Assembly (NCBI RefSeq): GCF_000317475.1
Contig: NC_019729.1
Span: 2,680,501 to 2,744,500, forward strand
DNA length: 64,000 nucleotides
Reading direction: 5' to 3'
Source of the DNA: Oscillatoria nigro-viridis PCC 7112
GTDB taxonomy: Bacteria; Cyanobacteriota; Cyanobacteriia; Cyanobacteriales; Microcoleaceae
The translations under genes and the position numbers were made by a program. Below, one piece after another: positions 19,120 through 27,178 of the stretch. The notes beneath the pieces were generated by a model. That model saw only the letters and a program-made list of their open reading frames with translations, had not been told where the DNA came from and searched no databases. The stretch's first letter is position 1. Each line of letters starts with the position of its first letter.

Positions 19120-19161
19120 AAAAATTCTTAGAGAGTATTTTCGTTTGAAGGAGCAGTTGGG

Positions 19162-19746
19162 ATGACGACAACTTTAGAAACAACTTTAGAAAGGGTGGAT
19201 GAACCTATCTTAATTGACGGATTAAGTTGGAGAGAGTTTAAGGCTGTTGAACAGTTGCTCTCGCGTCCGGGGGTGAGGCTGTCGTTTTTAGATGGGGTAC
19301 TGGAGATTAGACGTATGCCTGGAAGAAAACATGAAACCGCGAAACAGCGGATTTCAACGCTGGTGGATATGTATTTGGAATATGCAGGCATTGACTTTAC
19401 GCCAACGGGTTCGGTGACAGTAGAAAGTGAAACTGGAAGGGTGAAGCGAGAAGCGGATTTGTCTTACGAATTGGGATCTAACCGAGAACGTCCCGATTTG
19501 GCGGTGGAAGTGGTGGTGACTAGCGGCGGTATTAACAAGTTGGAAGCTTACAAACGCCTGGAAATTCCTGAAGTTTGGTTTTGGGAAAATGGCGCACTTT
19601 GTATGTATTCGTTGGGGGATGATGGATATGCAGAGGTCGATCGCTCTCAAGTTCTGCCCGACTTAGATATTGTATTATTAGCGCGGTGTATCAATATTGA
19701 AAATCACCTTCAGGCAATGCGGGAATTCAGGCAAGCTATTCAATAG
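19162..19746 (+). CDS. Uma2-family (DUF820) endonuclease-fold protein, tandem copy 2
   Basis: A 194-residue protein, partner of the preceding gene. Residues 1-54 and about 107-192 are almost the same as copy 1 at DNA level. The middle (KHETAKQRISTLVDMYLEYA and following) differs throughout, as KHESIKERIGSLLDLYLLQM does in copy 1. The catalytic-core residues RPDLAVEVVVTSG are kept. GGAG lies 9 bases before the ATG. The mosaic suggests duplication followed by gene conversion of the flanks, or replacement of the centre. Confidence 0.85.
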   Translation: MTTTLETTLERVDEPILIDGLSWREFKAVEQLLSRPGVRLSFLDGVLEIRRMPGRKHETAKQRISTLVDMYLEYAGIDFTPTGSVTVESETGRVKREADLSYELGSNRERPDLAVEVVVTSGGINKLEAYKRLEIPEVWFWENGALCMYSLGDDGYAEVDRSQVLPDLDIVLLARCINIENHLQAMREFRQAIQ

Positions 19747-19839
19747 AATTTGATTGTGCAATTAATTTTGTAATAATGACTTCTGTCTTTTCTTAAAGCT
19801 TTTAGTTACTAAGGACTAAAGTTCCTTACTACAACACAT

Positions 19840-19897
19840 CCCAACGGGCAGCATACACTGCAAGAGCGGAGCGAAGTCGATCGTCCGAGACAGTAGT
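19840..19897 (+). repeat. Dispersed repeat, copy 1 (inverted copy at 26301-26360)
   Basis: CCAACGGGCAGCATACACTG, then a variable gap, then GTCGATCGTCCGAGACA. The reverse complement of 26301-26360 contains the same two blocks in the same order. Confidence 0.75.
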
Positions 19898-20440
19898 AAG
19901 TAAAAATACTTGGCGCGGTGACAACCCCTGTGAAACCTTGATGGTAAAAGCATTAAAGCCCCTGAGCATCAAAAAAGATAGGGGATGATTGACAGGCTAA
20001 TTGACTCATAAAATCGTCCAAGCTCGCCTTGAACCTGATTCAAGGGATCTCGCCACTCTCTTTGATTGACTCACCCCCGCAAAGATATTTTTGCTTGGTC
20101 AATCAACTCAAAACCTTGACGCAGCTTTGCTTTTAACCGGCTCGTCACCCCGTCGCAGTGTTGAGTTTAGGGTTGGTTTAGGCACTATGCACGATAGACT
20201 ATTAAGTTATTGTGCATTTAAGTTCCCATTTCCTCTATTTGAGAATCTTTGTGGGACGGGCCAGAGCTCCGGTTGAAAAAAAAAGCGCTATTTAGCTGGC
20301 GAAAGCTTAGGATTTACGCATATAACCCCCAAACCCTTTTTCCAAGAGGGCTTTCAAGTGCCCCGTTTTTTGAAGCCGTTCCCCCCTTTTTTAGGGCAGT
20401 ACGGGGAAGCTGGGTTTCAAACCCTATAGTTCGTCAGTCC

Positions 20441-20574
20441 GGGAGCATCTGATATTTGTAAAAACACTGATTCTGGCTCCTGACTTCTGACTTCTGACTC
20501 TTTTCTCCTAGCTTCTGACTCCTGACTCCTAACTCCTATTTCTAGCGGAGGGCTGCTTTCATTGAGATGCTCCC
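20441..20574. mobile_element. Small element with GGGAGCATCT ends, copy 1 (134 bp)
   Basis: Begins GGGAGCATCTGATATTTG and ends CATTGAGATGCTCCC, giving terminal inverted repeats. Flanking octamers GTCAGTCC (left) and GTAAGTCC (right) match at 7 of 8, consistent with an old 8-bp target duplication. The interior is CTCCTGACTTCTGACT-type low-complexity DNA with no coding capacity. Confidence 0.65.
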
Positions 20575-20912
20575 GTAAGTCCTGACTATAGTTGTATGCT
20601 TAGATCAATTAGTATTGAGGTCAAGACCTACAAGTGAATAAAGGTGTACTCAATATCCAGGAAATCGGCAGGTAGGCTTACACTGCCACCCCAAGCAGAA
20701 TATAGCATTTGACATTTATGGAGATTTCGTCTCAAATGGGGATCGGTTTTTTCTCATAAATTTGCACACTGTATCAGTATTAGCCACTCATTTGGGCCCG
20801 GTTATTCAACAATAAGATATCATTAAACCAATTGGGGTTCAAGACAGACGGAATCAATAATTTTCCTAGAGCTGACTTTAAATGACCAAGGGTGAGCGAC
20901 TGTTGTTATTGA

Positions 20913-21211
20913 GGGAGCATCTCATATTTGTAAAAATAATTCTTCTGGCTCTTTCCTTCTCGCTCCTGGCTCCTTTCTTCTGACAATCAAGCATCCAGGA
21001 TACAAGCCCCCGGATTCATCCGTCCAGAAATAAAAAACCTGTATCCGATGAAACTTGCCGAACGTATTTATCTCGCGCAAGTCAATGCTTCAATCTCAAA
21101 TCTCAAATCTCAAATCGATTGACTCTTTCCTCCTGGCTCCTGGCTCCTGGCTCCTTTCTTCTGACTCCAAACTCCAATTTCTAGCTGGGCTGCTTTCATT
21201 GAGATGCTCCC
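20913..21211. mobile_element. Small element with GGGAGCATCTCA ends, copy 2 (299 bp)
   Basis: The same ends as the copy at 20441. The terminal inverted repeat GGGAGCATCTCA is shared by both ends. It is flanked by perfect 8-base direct repeats GTTATTGA (20905-20912 and 21212-21219). The interior shares TATTTGTAAAAA and CTAGC..GGGCTGCTTTCATTGAG with copy 1, plus extra sequence including an AATCTCAAATC tandem tract. It ends about 37 bases before the hybrid kinase start. Confidence 0.75.
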
Positions 21212-21248
21212 GTTATTGAAATAATTCAAATACTAAAATGACTCCGCC

Positions 21249-24044
21249 ATGACACTAACCGCAAGTGAGAATGAACTTGCAAAAAGCCCTCAAAAAATCC
21301 CCCTGCGCCTGGTATTAGTCGTACCATTCGTGCTGCAAATCTTTCTCGCTGTGGGACTGACAGGTTGGCTCTCGCTACGCAACGGCAAAACTGCCGTCAA
21401 CAACGTTACTACCCAATTACGAACGGAGGTAGTCGCCCGCATCAATCAACAATTAAACTCTTACTTGGAAACGCCCCATTTGGTAAATGCCATCAGCGCC
21501 GATGCCATTCGCCGCTTTGGATTGTGGAATCGAGACAATATGAGTTCTATGAGAAGCTACTTCTACTGGCAGCTCAAGCAATTTTCCACTGTTAGTTACA
21601 TCAGTTTTGGCGGGGAAAAAAAAGAATACGCGGGTGCTGGATATAAGGATGATGGCAGTGTGGTTATTGAAATAACCGATCGCTCTACTAATTTTCTCAA
21701 TACGATCGTCAAGGTAGATAGAGAGGGCAACCCGACTCAGTTTAAGGAAACCCACCCAGACTACGATCCCCGCATCCGACCCTGGTATAAAGCCGCAAAA
21801 GTTGCAGGCAAACCCCAATGGAATAAAATTTATCAATATTTTATTCAACCTAGCCTGGGAATCTCCGCTAGCCAACCTGTTTACGACAAAAATGGCACTT
21901 TTATAGGAGTTGTAAGTACCGATCTGTTTCTCTCAAAAATCGGCAACTTTCTCCAAAGTTTAAAAATTGGTAAATCCGGAAAGACTTTCATCATAGAACG
22001 TTCTGGCTTTCTAGTGGCTTCTTCCACCCCAGAGAAGCCATTTATCAATAAAAAAAATCGCAAAAAAACGCAAAGATTAAAAGCGATTGAAAGCAGCGTG
22101 CCTTTGATACAGGGAACAGCGCAGCATTTAATAGAACACTTTGGTAACTTCACCGAAATTGATAGCAACCAGCAACTAGAATTTATACTAGAAGGTGAGC
22201 GGGAATTCGTGCAAGTATCCCCATTCCAAGATGGTCGAGGTCTTGATTGGCTGATTGTTGTAGTCGTTCCAGAAGCCGACTTTATGGAGGAAATCAATGC
22301 CAATACCCGCAGCACTATCTTACTCTGCTTTTTAGCGTTAGTGCTAGCGACGTTGTTAGGAATCCTCGCTTCCCGCTGGATTACCCATCCTATTTTTCGT
22401 TTGAGTAAAGCGAGTAGAGCGATCGCTAGCGGTCAATTAGACCAAAAAGTAGAGGTAAATAGCATAGATGAACTGGGAGTTCTCGCTGAATCTTTTAACC
22501 AAATGGCACAGCAATTGCGCGAGTATTTTGCTGCTTTAGAAAAGACCAACTCCGAGCTAGAAAATCGAGTAGAAGAACGGACAAGTGAGCTAAAAGAAGC
22601 AAAAATTGCCGCTGATACTGCTAACCATGCCAAGAGCGAATTCCTCGCCAATATGAGCCATGAACTCCGCACGCCCCTGAACGGAATTCTAGGATACTCT
22701 CAAATTATGGAACGCGATAAAACTACCACTCCTAAACAAAAAGATGCTATCCACATTATTCACCAGTGTGGTTCGCACTTACTCACGCTGATTAACGATA
22801 TTTTAGACCTTTCTAAAATTGAAGCCAGTAAAATGGAACTCTACAGCTCAAGTTTTAATTTTTCTTCTTTTTTGATCGGGGTTGTGGAAATGTGCCGTAT
22901 CCGAGCTGAACAAAAAGAAATTACATTTAGTTATCAAGTATTAAATCAACTTCCCAACGCTGTAAATGCTGATGAAAAACGACTGCGCCAAGTTTTGATT
23001 AACCTTTTGGGCAATGCGATTAAATTTACAGAAAAAGGAGGTGTTATTTTTAAGGTAGGCGTAATAGGTACGGGGGAAGACTCTGACCAATCACAACTTA
23101 CTAAAATTCGTTTCCATATCCAAGATACGGGGATTGGAATGGCACCTGAACAGTTAGAAAAAATATTTTTACCGTTTGAACAAGTCGGAAATAGCCAGCA
23201 GAAGGCAGAAGGCACTGGGTTAGGATTAGCGATCGCACATAAAATTGTTCAACTGATGGGAGGCGAAATAAAAGTCGAAAGTATACTCGGTCAAGGCAGC
23301 ATTTTTTCCTTTGATTTAGAGTTGACTCAATCATCCGATTTTATTGAGCAACCCCCGCTAAATACTTCTATTAATTTAACAGGTTTTCAAGGAAATAAAA
23401 ATAAAATTTTGTTAGTAGACGATCGATTAGAAAATCGAGGTTTTATTAGAACTTTGTTAGAACCACTAGGTTTTAAAATCATGGAAGCTTGTAATGGACA
23501 AGATGGTTTAGATAAAGCCATTGATTTTCAACCCGATCTGATTATTACAGACTTAGTGATGCCAGTAATGGATGGATTTGAAATGTCGCGGCGCTTCCGA
23601 AAGTCATCAGAGTTTAAGGATGTAATATTGATAGCATCCAGCGCCAGCGTGTTTGAATTCGATCGGCACAATAGCCAAGAAGCAGGTTGTAACGAGTTCC
23701 TGTCAAAGCCTATCCAAGTAGAAGAATTGCTAGAAGTATTAAAAAAATACTTACAAATAGAATGGATTTACGACAAACCTGCGGATTTGGCGAACGCACA
23801 GCAGGCAGGTTTGACGGATTTATTAAACGTTCAGAGTGGTGAGCTTGTAATACCGCCATCAGCAGAGCTGGTAGCGCTGTTTAATGCAGCTCGTATCGGC
23901 GATATTGAAGTGGTTGAGCAGGAGGCCAATAGACTCAAGCAGATAGACGGCAACTATCTACCCTTTGCTAATAAAATCTTGCAATTTGCCAAAAATTTTG
24001 AAGAAAAAGAACTACTAGCTTTTGTCAAAAAACATTTGGGCTAA
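21249..24044 (+). CDS. Hybrid sensor histidine kinase (Cache-HAMP-HisKA-HATPase-REC)
   Basis: A 931-residue membrane sensor. TM1 is at about 20-42 and a large periplasmic dCache-type domain at about 45-345 (RIRPWYKAAK, PVYDKNGTFIGVVSTDLFL). TM2 is at about 352-375, HAMP at 376-430, and HisKA has SHELRTPLNGILGYS (His near 471). The HATPase is complete (LINLLGNAIKFT, DTGIGM, GTGLGLAI), and REC at about 718-835 has ITDLVMPVMDG (Asp near 768). The last 90 residues are helical like an HPt domain but contain no histidine in the segment. Cache domains usually sense small periplasmic ligands. The next gene (REC-GGDEF-EAL) starts 4 bases after the stop, so the two probably form one signalling unit. 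Confidence 0.93.
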   Translation: MTLTASENELAKSPQKIPLRLVLVVPFVLQIFLAVGLTGWLSLRNGKTAVNNVTTQLRTEVVARINQQLNSYLETPHLVNAISADAIRRFGLWNRDNMSSMRSYFYWQLKQFSTVSYISFGGEKKEYAGAGYKDDGSVVIEITDRSTNFLNTIVKVDREGNPTQFKETHPDYDPRIRPWYKAAKVAGKPQWNKIYQYFIQPSLGISASQPVYDKNGTFIGVVSTDLFLSKIGNFLQSLKIGKSGKTFIIERSGFLVASSTPEKPFINKKNRKKTQRLKAIESSVPLIQGTAQHLIEHFGNFTEIDSNQQLEFILEGEREFVQVSPFQDGRGLDWLIVVVVPEADFMEEINANTRSTILLCFLALVLATLLGILASRWITHPIFRLSKASRAIASGQLDQKVEVNSIDELGVLAESFNQMAQQLREYFAALEKTNSELENRVEERTSELKEAKIAADTANHAKSEFLANMSHELRTPLNGILGYSQIMERDKTTTPKQKDAIHIIHQCGSHLLTLINDILDLSKIEASKMELYSSSFNFSSFLIGVVEMCRIRAEQKEITFSYQVLNQLPNAVNADEKRLRQVLINLLGNAIKFTEKGGVIFKVGVIGTGEDSDQSQLTKIRFHIQDTGIGMAPEQLEKIFLPFEQVGNSQQKAEGTGLGLAIAHKIVQLMGGEIKVESILGQGSIFSFDLELTQSSDFIEQPPLNTSINLTGFQGNKNKILLVDDRLENRGFIRTLLEPLGFKIMEACNGQDGLDKAIDFQPDLIITDLVMPVMDGFEMSRRFRKSSEFKDVILIASSASVFEFDRHNSQEAGCNEFLSKPIQVEELLEVLKKYLQIEWIYDKPADLANAQQAGLTDLLNVQSGELVIPPSAELVALFNAARIGDIEVVEQEANRLKQIDGNYLPFANKILQFAKNFEEKELLAFVKKHLG

Positions 24045-24048
24045 TAAA

Positions 24049-25953
24049 ATGGTTAACCAAAAAGATAATGTAATTTTAATTGTTGACGATAACCCGAATA
24101 ACCTCAAACTTCTGTTCGATTTTTTGAAGGAGTCAGGCTTCAAGGTTTTAGTAGCTAAGGATGGGGAAAGTGCTATTGAGAAGTTACAAGAAGTTTCGCC
24201 AAATATCATATTGTTAGATGTGATGATGCCGGGGATAGATGGGTTTGAAACCTGCTACCGATTAAAAGCATCGGTGGCAACGAAAGATATTCCTGTGATT
24301 TTTATGACAGCTCTTACGGATCGCGTGGATAAGGTTAAAGGTCTGTCAATGGGGGCAGTAGATTATATCACCAAACCCTTTCAGCAAGAGGAAGTCCTAG
24401 CCCGCGTGCAACTACACCTGAGACTGCGAAATTTGACCAAGACGCTGGAAGAGCAAAATGTGCTTCTCAAAAAGGAAATTGAAGGGCGAAAAGAGGCGGA
24501 AGCGGCCTTGCAAAAACTGACTTCTGAGTTAGAGGAACGGGTGGCTTCTCAAACGGCTGAACTTAGACAAGCCTACAACGAGCTTCAACAGGCTCAAGTT
24601 CAGTTGTTGCAAAGGGAAGAAAAATTAGGACATGATGCTTTTCACGACGCGCTAACGGATTTGCCTAACCGCGCTTGGTTTATGAATCGGCTGCAACAGG
24701 CGATCGACTTGTCGTACAGACATGAAGATTATTTATATGCGGTACTATTTATCGATCTAGATCGCTTTAAAGTAGTGAATGATAGCCTCGGACATTTGGT
24801 TGGGGATCAATTACTAAAAAGCATTGCTCATCAACTGCAAGTTTGTTTACGCCATACAGATGCAGTTGCGCGGTTTGGAGGAGATGAATTTGTGATATTG
24901 CTGGAAGATATTAAAGATATTGATGAACCAAACAGGGTGGCTGAACGCATCCAAAATCAATTAAGGCAGCCGTTTAATTTGAATGATTATGAAGTATTTA
25001 CCGATATCAGTATTGGCATTATCGTTAGCACAATGGGTTACGATCGCCCAGAAGACGTACTCAGAGATGCAGATATCGCAATGTATTATGCTAAAGCTCA
25101 AGGTAGAGGGCGTTACGAAACTTTCGATCCAGCTATGCAAACTGTGGCGATGACGCGCTTGCAGTTGGAGAACGACTTGAGAAGGGCGATGGCGCTACAA
25201 GAATTTTGCGTTCACTACCAGCCAATTGTCTCCCTTTCTACGGGGCAACTGAGTGGCTTTGAAGCTTTGGTGCGCTGGCATCACCCATCTGGCACAATCT
25301 ACCCGCCTGCTGAGTTTATCCCTGTGGCTGAAGAAACTGGTTTGATCAATGAACTGGGGTGGTGGGTTTTGCAGGAAGCTTGTCACCAGATCGGTATTTG
25401 GCAGCAACAGTTTCCCCAAACACCTCCCTTGGCGATTAATGTCAATCTTTCCCCCGTGCAGCTAAAGCAAGCAAACCTACTCAATCGAATTGAGGAGATT
25501 TTGCAGCAAACTGGTTTTCCAAACTACCGTCTCAAACTAGAGATTACTGAAAGTTGCATTTTGGAAACAGTATCCAGGGAAGAAAAGATGTTGAAGCAGC
25601 TAAAAGCTCTAGGCATTCTGTTGTGTATCGATGACTTTGGCACGGGCTACTCTTCTTTAAGCCGCTTACACGAGTTTCCCATTGATACCTTAAAGATTGA
25701 CCGCTCTTTTGTGAGCCGCATTGGGTTAGACAACAGCGGCGTAGAAATTATCCAGACAATTGTGACGCTGGCTCGCAGCCGAGGTATGGATATCGTGGCA
25801 GAAGGCATAGAAACGCCAACACAGCTACAGAAACTGCGAGAGTTGGGGTGTGAGTTGGGGCAAGGATATTTATTTTCTAAGCCTGTAGACAGCGAAAAGG
25901 CAACCGAACTATTAGGCATAAAAGTAGCGGTAGTAAGCTCGCCTGACATCTAG
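24049..25953 (+). CDS. Response regulator with GGDEF and EAL domains (c-di-GMP turnover)
   Basis: A 634-residue cytoplasmic protein. REC is at about 5-120, with acceptor Asp in ILLDVMMPGIDG and Lys in YITKPF. A coiled coil of about 60 residues follows. GGDEF is at about 195-355 with an intact ARFGGDEFVIL active site. EAL is at about 375-620 with GFEALVRWHHP, CIDDFGTGYSSL and VAEGIET, so both cyclase and phosphodiesterase signatures are intact. The ATG at 24049, 4 bases after the kinase stop, is preferred over an upstream in-frame codon overlapping the kinase gene. Phosphorylation by the adjacent hybrid kinase is the likely input; the output would be cyclic di-GMP level. Confidence 0.94.
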   Translation: MVNQKDNVILIVDDNPNNLKLLFDFLKESGFKVLVAKDGESAIEKLQEVSPNIILLDVMMPGIDGFETCYRLKASVATKDIPVIFMTALTDRVDKVKGLSMGAVDYITKPFQQEEVLARVQLHLRLRNLTKTLEEQNVLLKKEIEGRKEAEAALQKLTSELEERVASQTAELRQAYNELQQAQVQLLQREEKLGHDAFHDALTDLPNRAWFMNRLQQAIDLSYRHEDYLYAVLFIDLDRFKVVNDSLGHLVGDQLLKSIAHQLQVCLRHTDAVARFGGDEFVILLEDIKDIDEPNRVAERIQNQLRQPFNLNDYEVFTDISIGIIVSTMGYDRPEDVLRDADIAMYYAKAQGRGRYETFDPAMQTVAMTRLQLENDLRRAMALQEFCVHYQPIVSLSTGQLSGFEALVRWHHPSGTIYPPAEFIPVAEETGLINELGWWVLQEACHQIGIWQQQFPQTPPLAINVNLSPVQLKQANLLNRIEEILQQTGFPNYRLKLEITESCILETVSREEKMLKQLKALGILLCIDDFGTGYSSLSRLHEFPIDTLKIDRSFVSRIGLDNSGVEIIQTIVTLARSRGMDIVAEGIETPTQLQKLRELGCELGQGYLFSKPVDSEKATELLGIKVAVVSSPDI

Positions 25954-26046
25954 TTTGGCTCGATAAATTTTATGAAACTCTTGTGGGACAGGCCCAAAAG
26001 CCTACTCTCATCATCATGCGAACTCAATTCTGCTGGGAATTAATAG

Positions 26047-26180
26047 TTAGGAATGAGAATTAAATAACTTACACTCTTGAAAGTGGGGTGGGCCGATTCC
26101 GCCCGCCCTTTTTGGACGGGCGGGACGCCCATCCCACCATAACAATTAAAATTGTAAGTTATTTAATTCGCGATCCTTAG
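26047..26180. mobile_element. MITE with ISAzo13-like ends, copy A (134 bp)
   Basis: Left end TTAGGAATGAGAATTAAATA, right end (inverted) CTAAGGATCGCGAATTAAAT. These closely match the ends of the intact ISAzo13-like element at 51521-52919 (AAGGAATGAAAATTTAATAA). The interior is a GC-rich palindromic stretch (GGGCGG/CCGCCC) with no coding capacity. A second copy is at 49736-49864. Confidence 0.7.
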
Positions 26181-26300
26181 TTTGGGTGGGATTTTTGATA
26201 TTTTATGAATTAATAAAATTTACGTGATGCCCGAACGTTAATTTTTAGGAATTCCTAACGGGTTTATGCTCGGCAACACAGAATTTTCGATATTTTGATT

Positions 26301-26360
26301 CACTATTGTCTCGGACGATCGACTTTGAGTCGCACTCTTGCAGTGTATGCTGCCCGTTGG
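26301..26360 (-). repeat. Dispersed repeat, copy 2 (inverted relative to 19840-19897)
   Basis: Reverse complement carries CCAACGGGCAGCATACACTG and GTCGATCGTCCGAGACA in the same order as the first copy. Confidence 0.75.
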
Positions 26361-26405
26361 GGGGTGCGGAATCTGGGATTGTGCGGATTTGGTATCAAAA
26401 GCTCT

Positions 26406-27014
26406 CTAACGCCACACTCGCCTTAAATTCAACACAAATCCTGGCAATACGTCTTCCCCGGATAACTCGGCAGGATTGATTAATATTTCTACTTCTACTT
26501 GTTGTCGATAAATCTCTACCTGCCGGTTTTGCGGGTCAATCAACCAGCCCAATCTTGCGCCGTTGTCGATGTATTCCCGCATCTTAGTTTGAAGGGTGGA
26601 GAGACTGTCTGATGCCGAGCGCAATTCTACTACAAAGTCTGGACACAGGGGAACGAAGCCTTGGCGCTGTTTTGGAGTTAGTGCCTCCCAGCGAGTTCTA
26701 GTCACCCAGGAAGCGTCGGGAGAACGGCGAGCACCGTTGGGGAGGATGAATCCGGTAGAAGAGTCAAAACCTTCTCCTAAATCCTCGTGTGCTTCGCACC
26801 AGCGATCGACTTGCCCGCTGATACTGAGATTGCGATTGCCTGATTCTCCTCCTGTGGGTGGATTCACGATTAATTCTCCTGCTGCGGTTCTCTCTAATCT
26901 CAAGTCGGGATTTGCCAATGCTAGGGCCTCGAATTGCTCGCTACTGACAAGAAGGGCGATCGCCTTTGGCAATTCGATAGATATGGTTTCTGGTTGAGTG
27001 ATTGTTTGTACCAT
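26406..27014 (-). CDS. Uma2-family (DUF820) endonuclease-fold protein
   Basis: A 202-residue Uma2 protein of a different subgroup from the tandem pair. It has LERTAAGELIVNPPTGGESG near the N-terminus, the core CPDFVVELRSASDSL followed by KMREYIDNGARLGWLIDP, and a C-terminal VLPGFVLNLRRVW. The ATG at 27014 is used; a TTG two codons upstream is also possible. It stands alone between a MITE/repeat region and ffh. The role is unknown; nuclease fold by family. Confidence 0.85.
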   Translation of the reverse strand: MVQTITQPETISIELPKAIALLVSSEQFEALALANPDLRLERTAAGELIVNPPTGGESGNRNLSISGQVDRWCEAHEDLGEGFDSSTGFILPNGARRSPDASWVTRTRWEALTPKQRQGFVPLCPDFVVELRSASDSLSTLQTKMREYIDNGARLGWLIDPQNRQVEIYRQQVEVEILINPAELSGEDVLPGFVLNLRRVWR

Positions 27015-27079
27015 ATTCAATTCCGGTTTTTTTTAGATTGAACTCGGCAACAAGAAAAAGTTAAAGGACTTTCGCGCGG

Positions 27080-27142
27080 GGTGGGGGCGGGTTTACGAGA
27101 TTGTGTGTTTTAGGCAATTACGATCGGTGAACCCGCCCCTAC
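27080..27142. repeat. Dispersed GTAGGGGCGGGTT inverted repeat
   Basis: GTGGGGGCGGGTTTAC and, inverted, GTAGGGGCGGGTTCACC face each other around a 30-base AT-rich centre. A further copy lies inside the coding region of the HstK-like kinase at 35400-35525. Confidence 0.75.
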
Positions 27143-27178
27143 AAATTTTTGACAATAGTGCAATATGTTTGACGCTTT

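Larger units (their letters stand above)
19747..21248. other. 1.5 kb gene-free, repeat-rich stretch
   Basis: No gene is visible; short open frames at 20091-20452 carry no recognisable sequence. It contains a dispersed repeat (19840-19897), two copies of a small flanked element (20441-20574 and 20913-21211), and a GC-rich pair CCCCGTTTTTTGAAG / TTTTTTAGGGCAGTACGGGG at 20360-20407 that may be another repeat. Confidence 0.7.

Noticed and set aside
20091..20452. Two short plus-strand open frames of 61 and 67 codons
   Set aside because: No ribosome site, no recognisable motif, and the DNA is repeat-rich; one runs into the mobile element at 20441.
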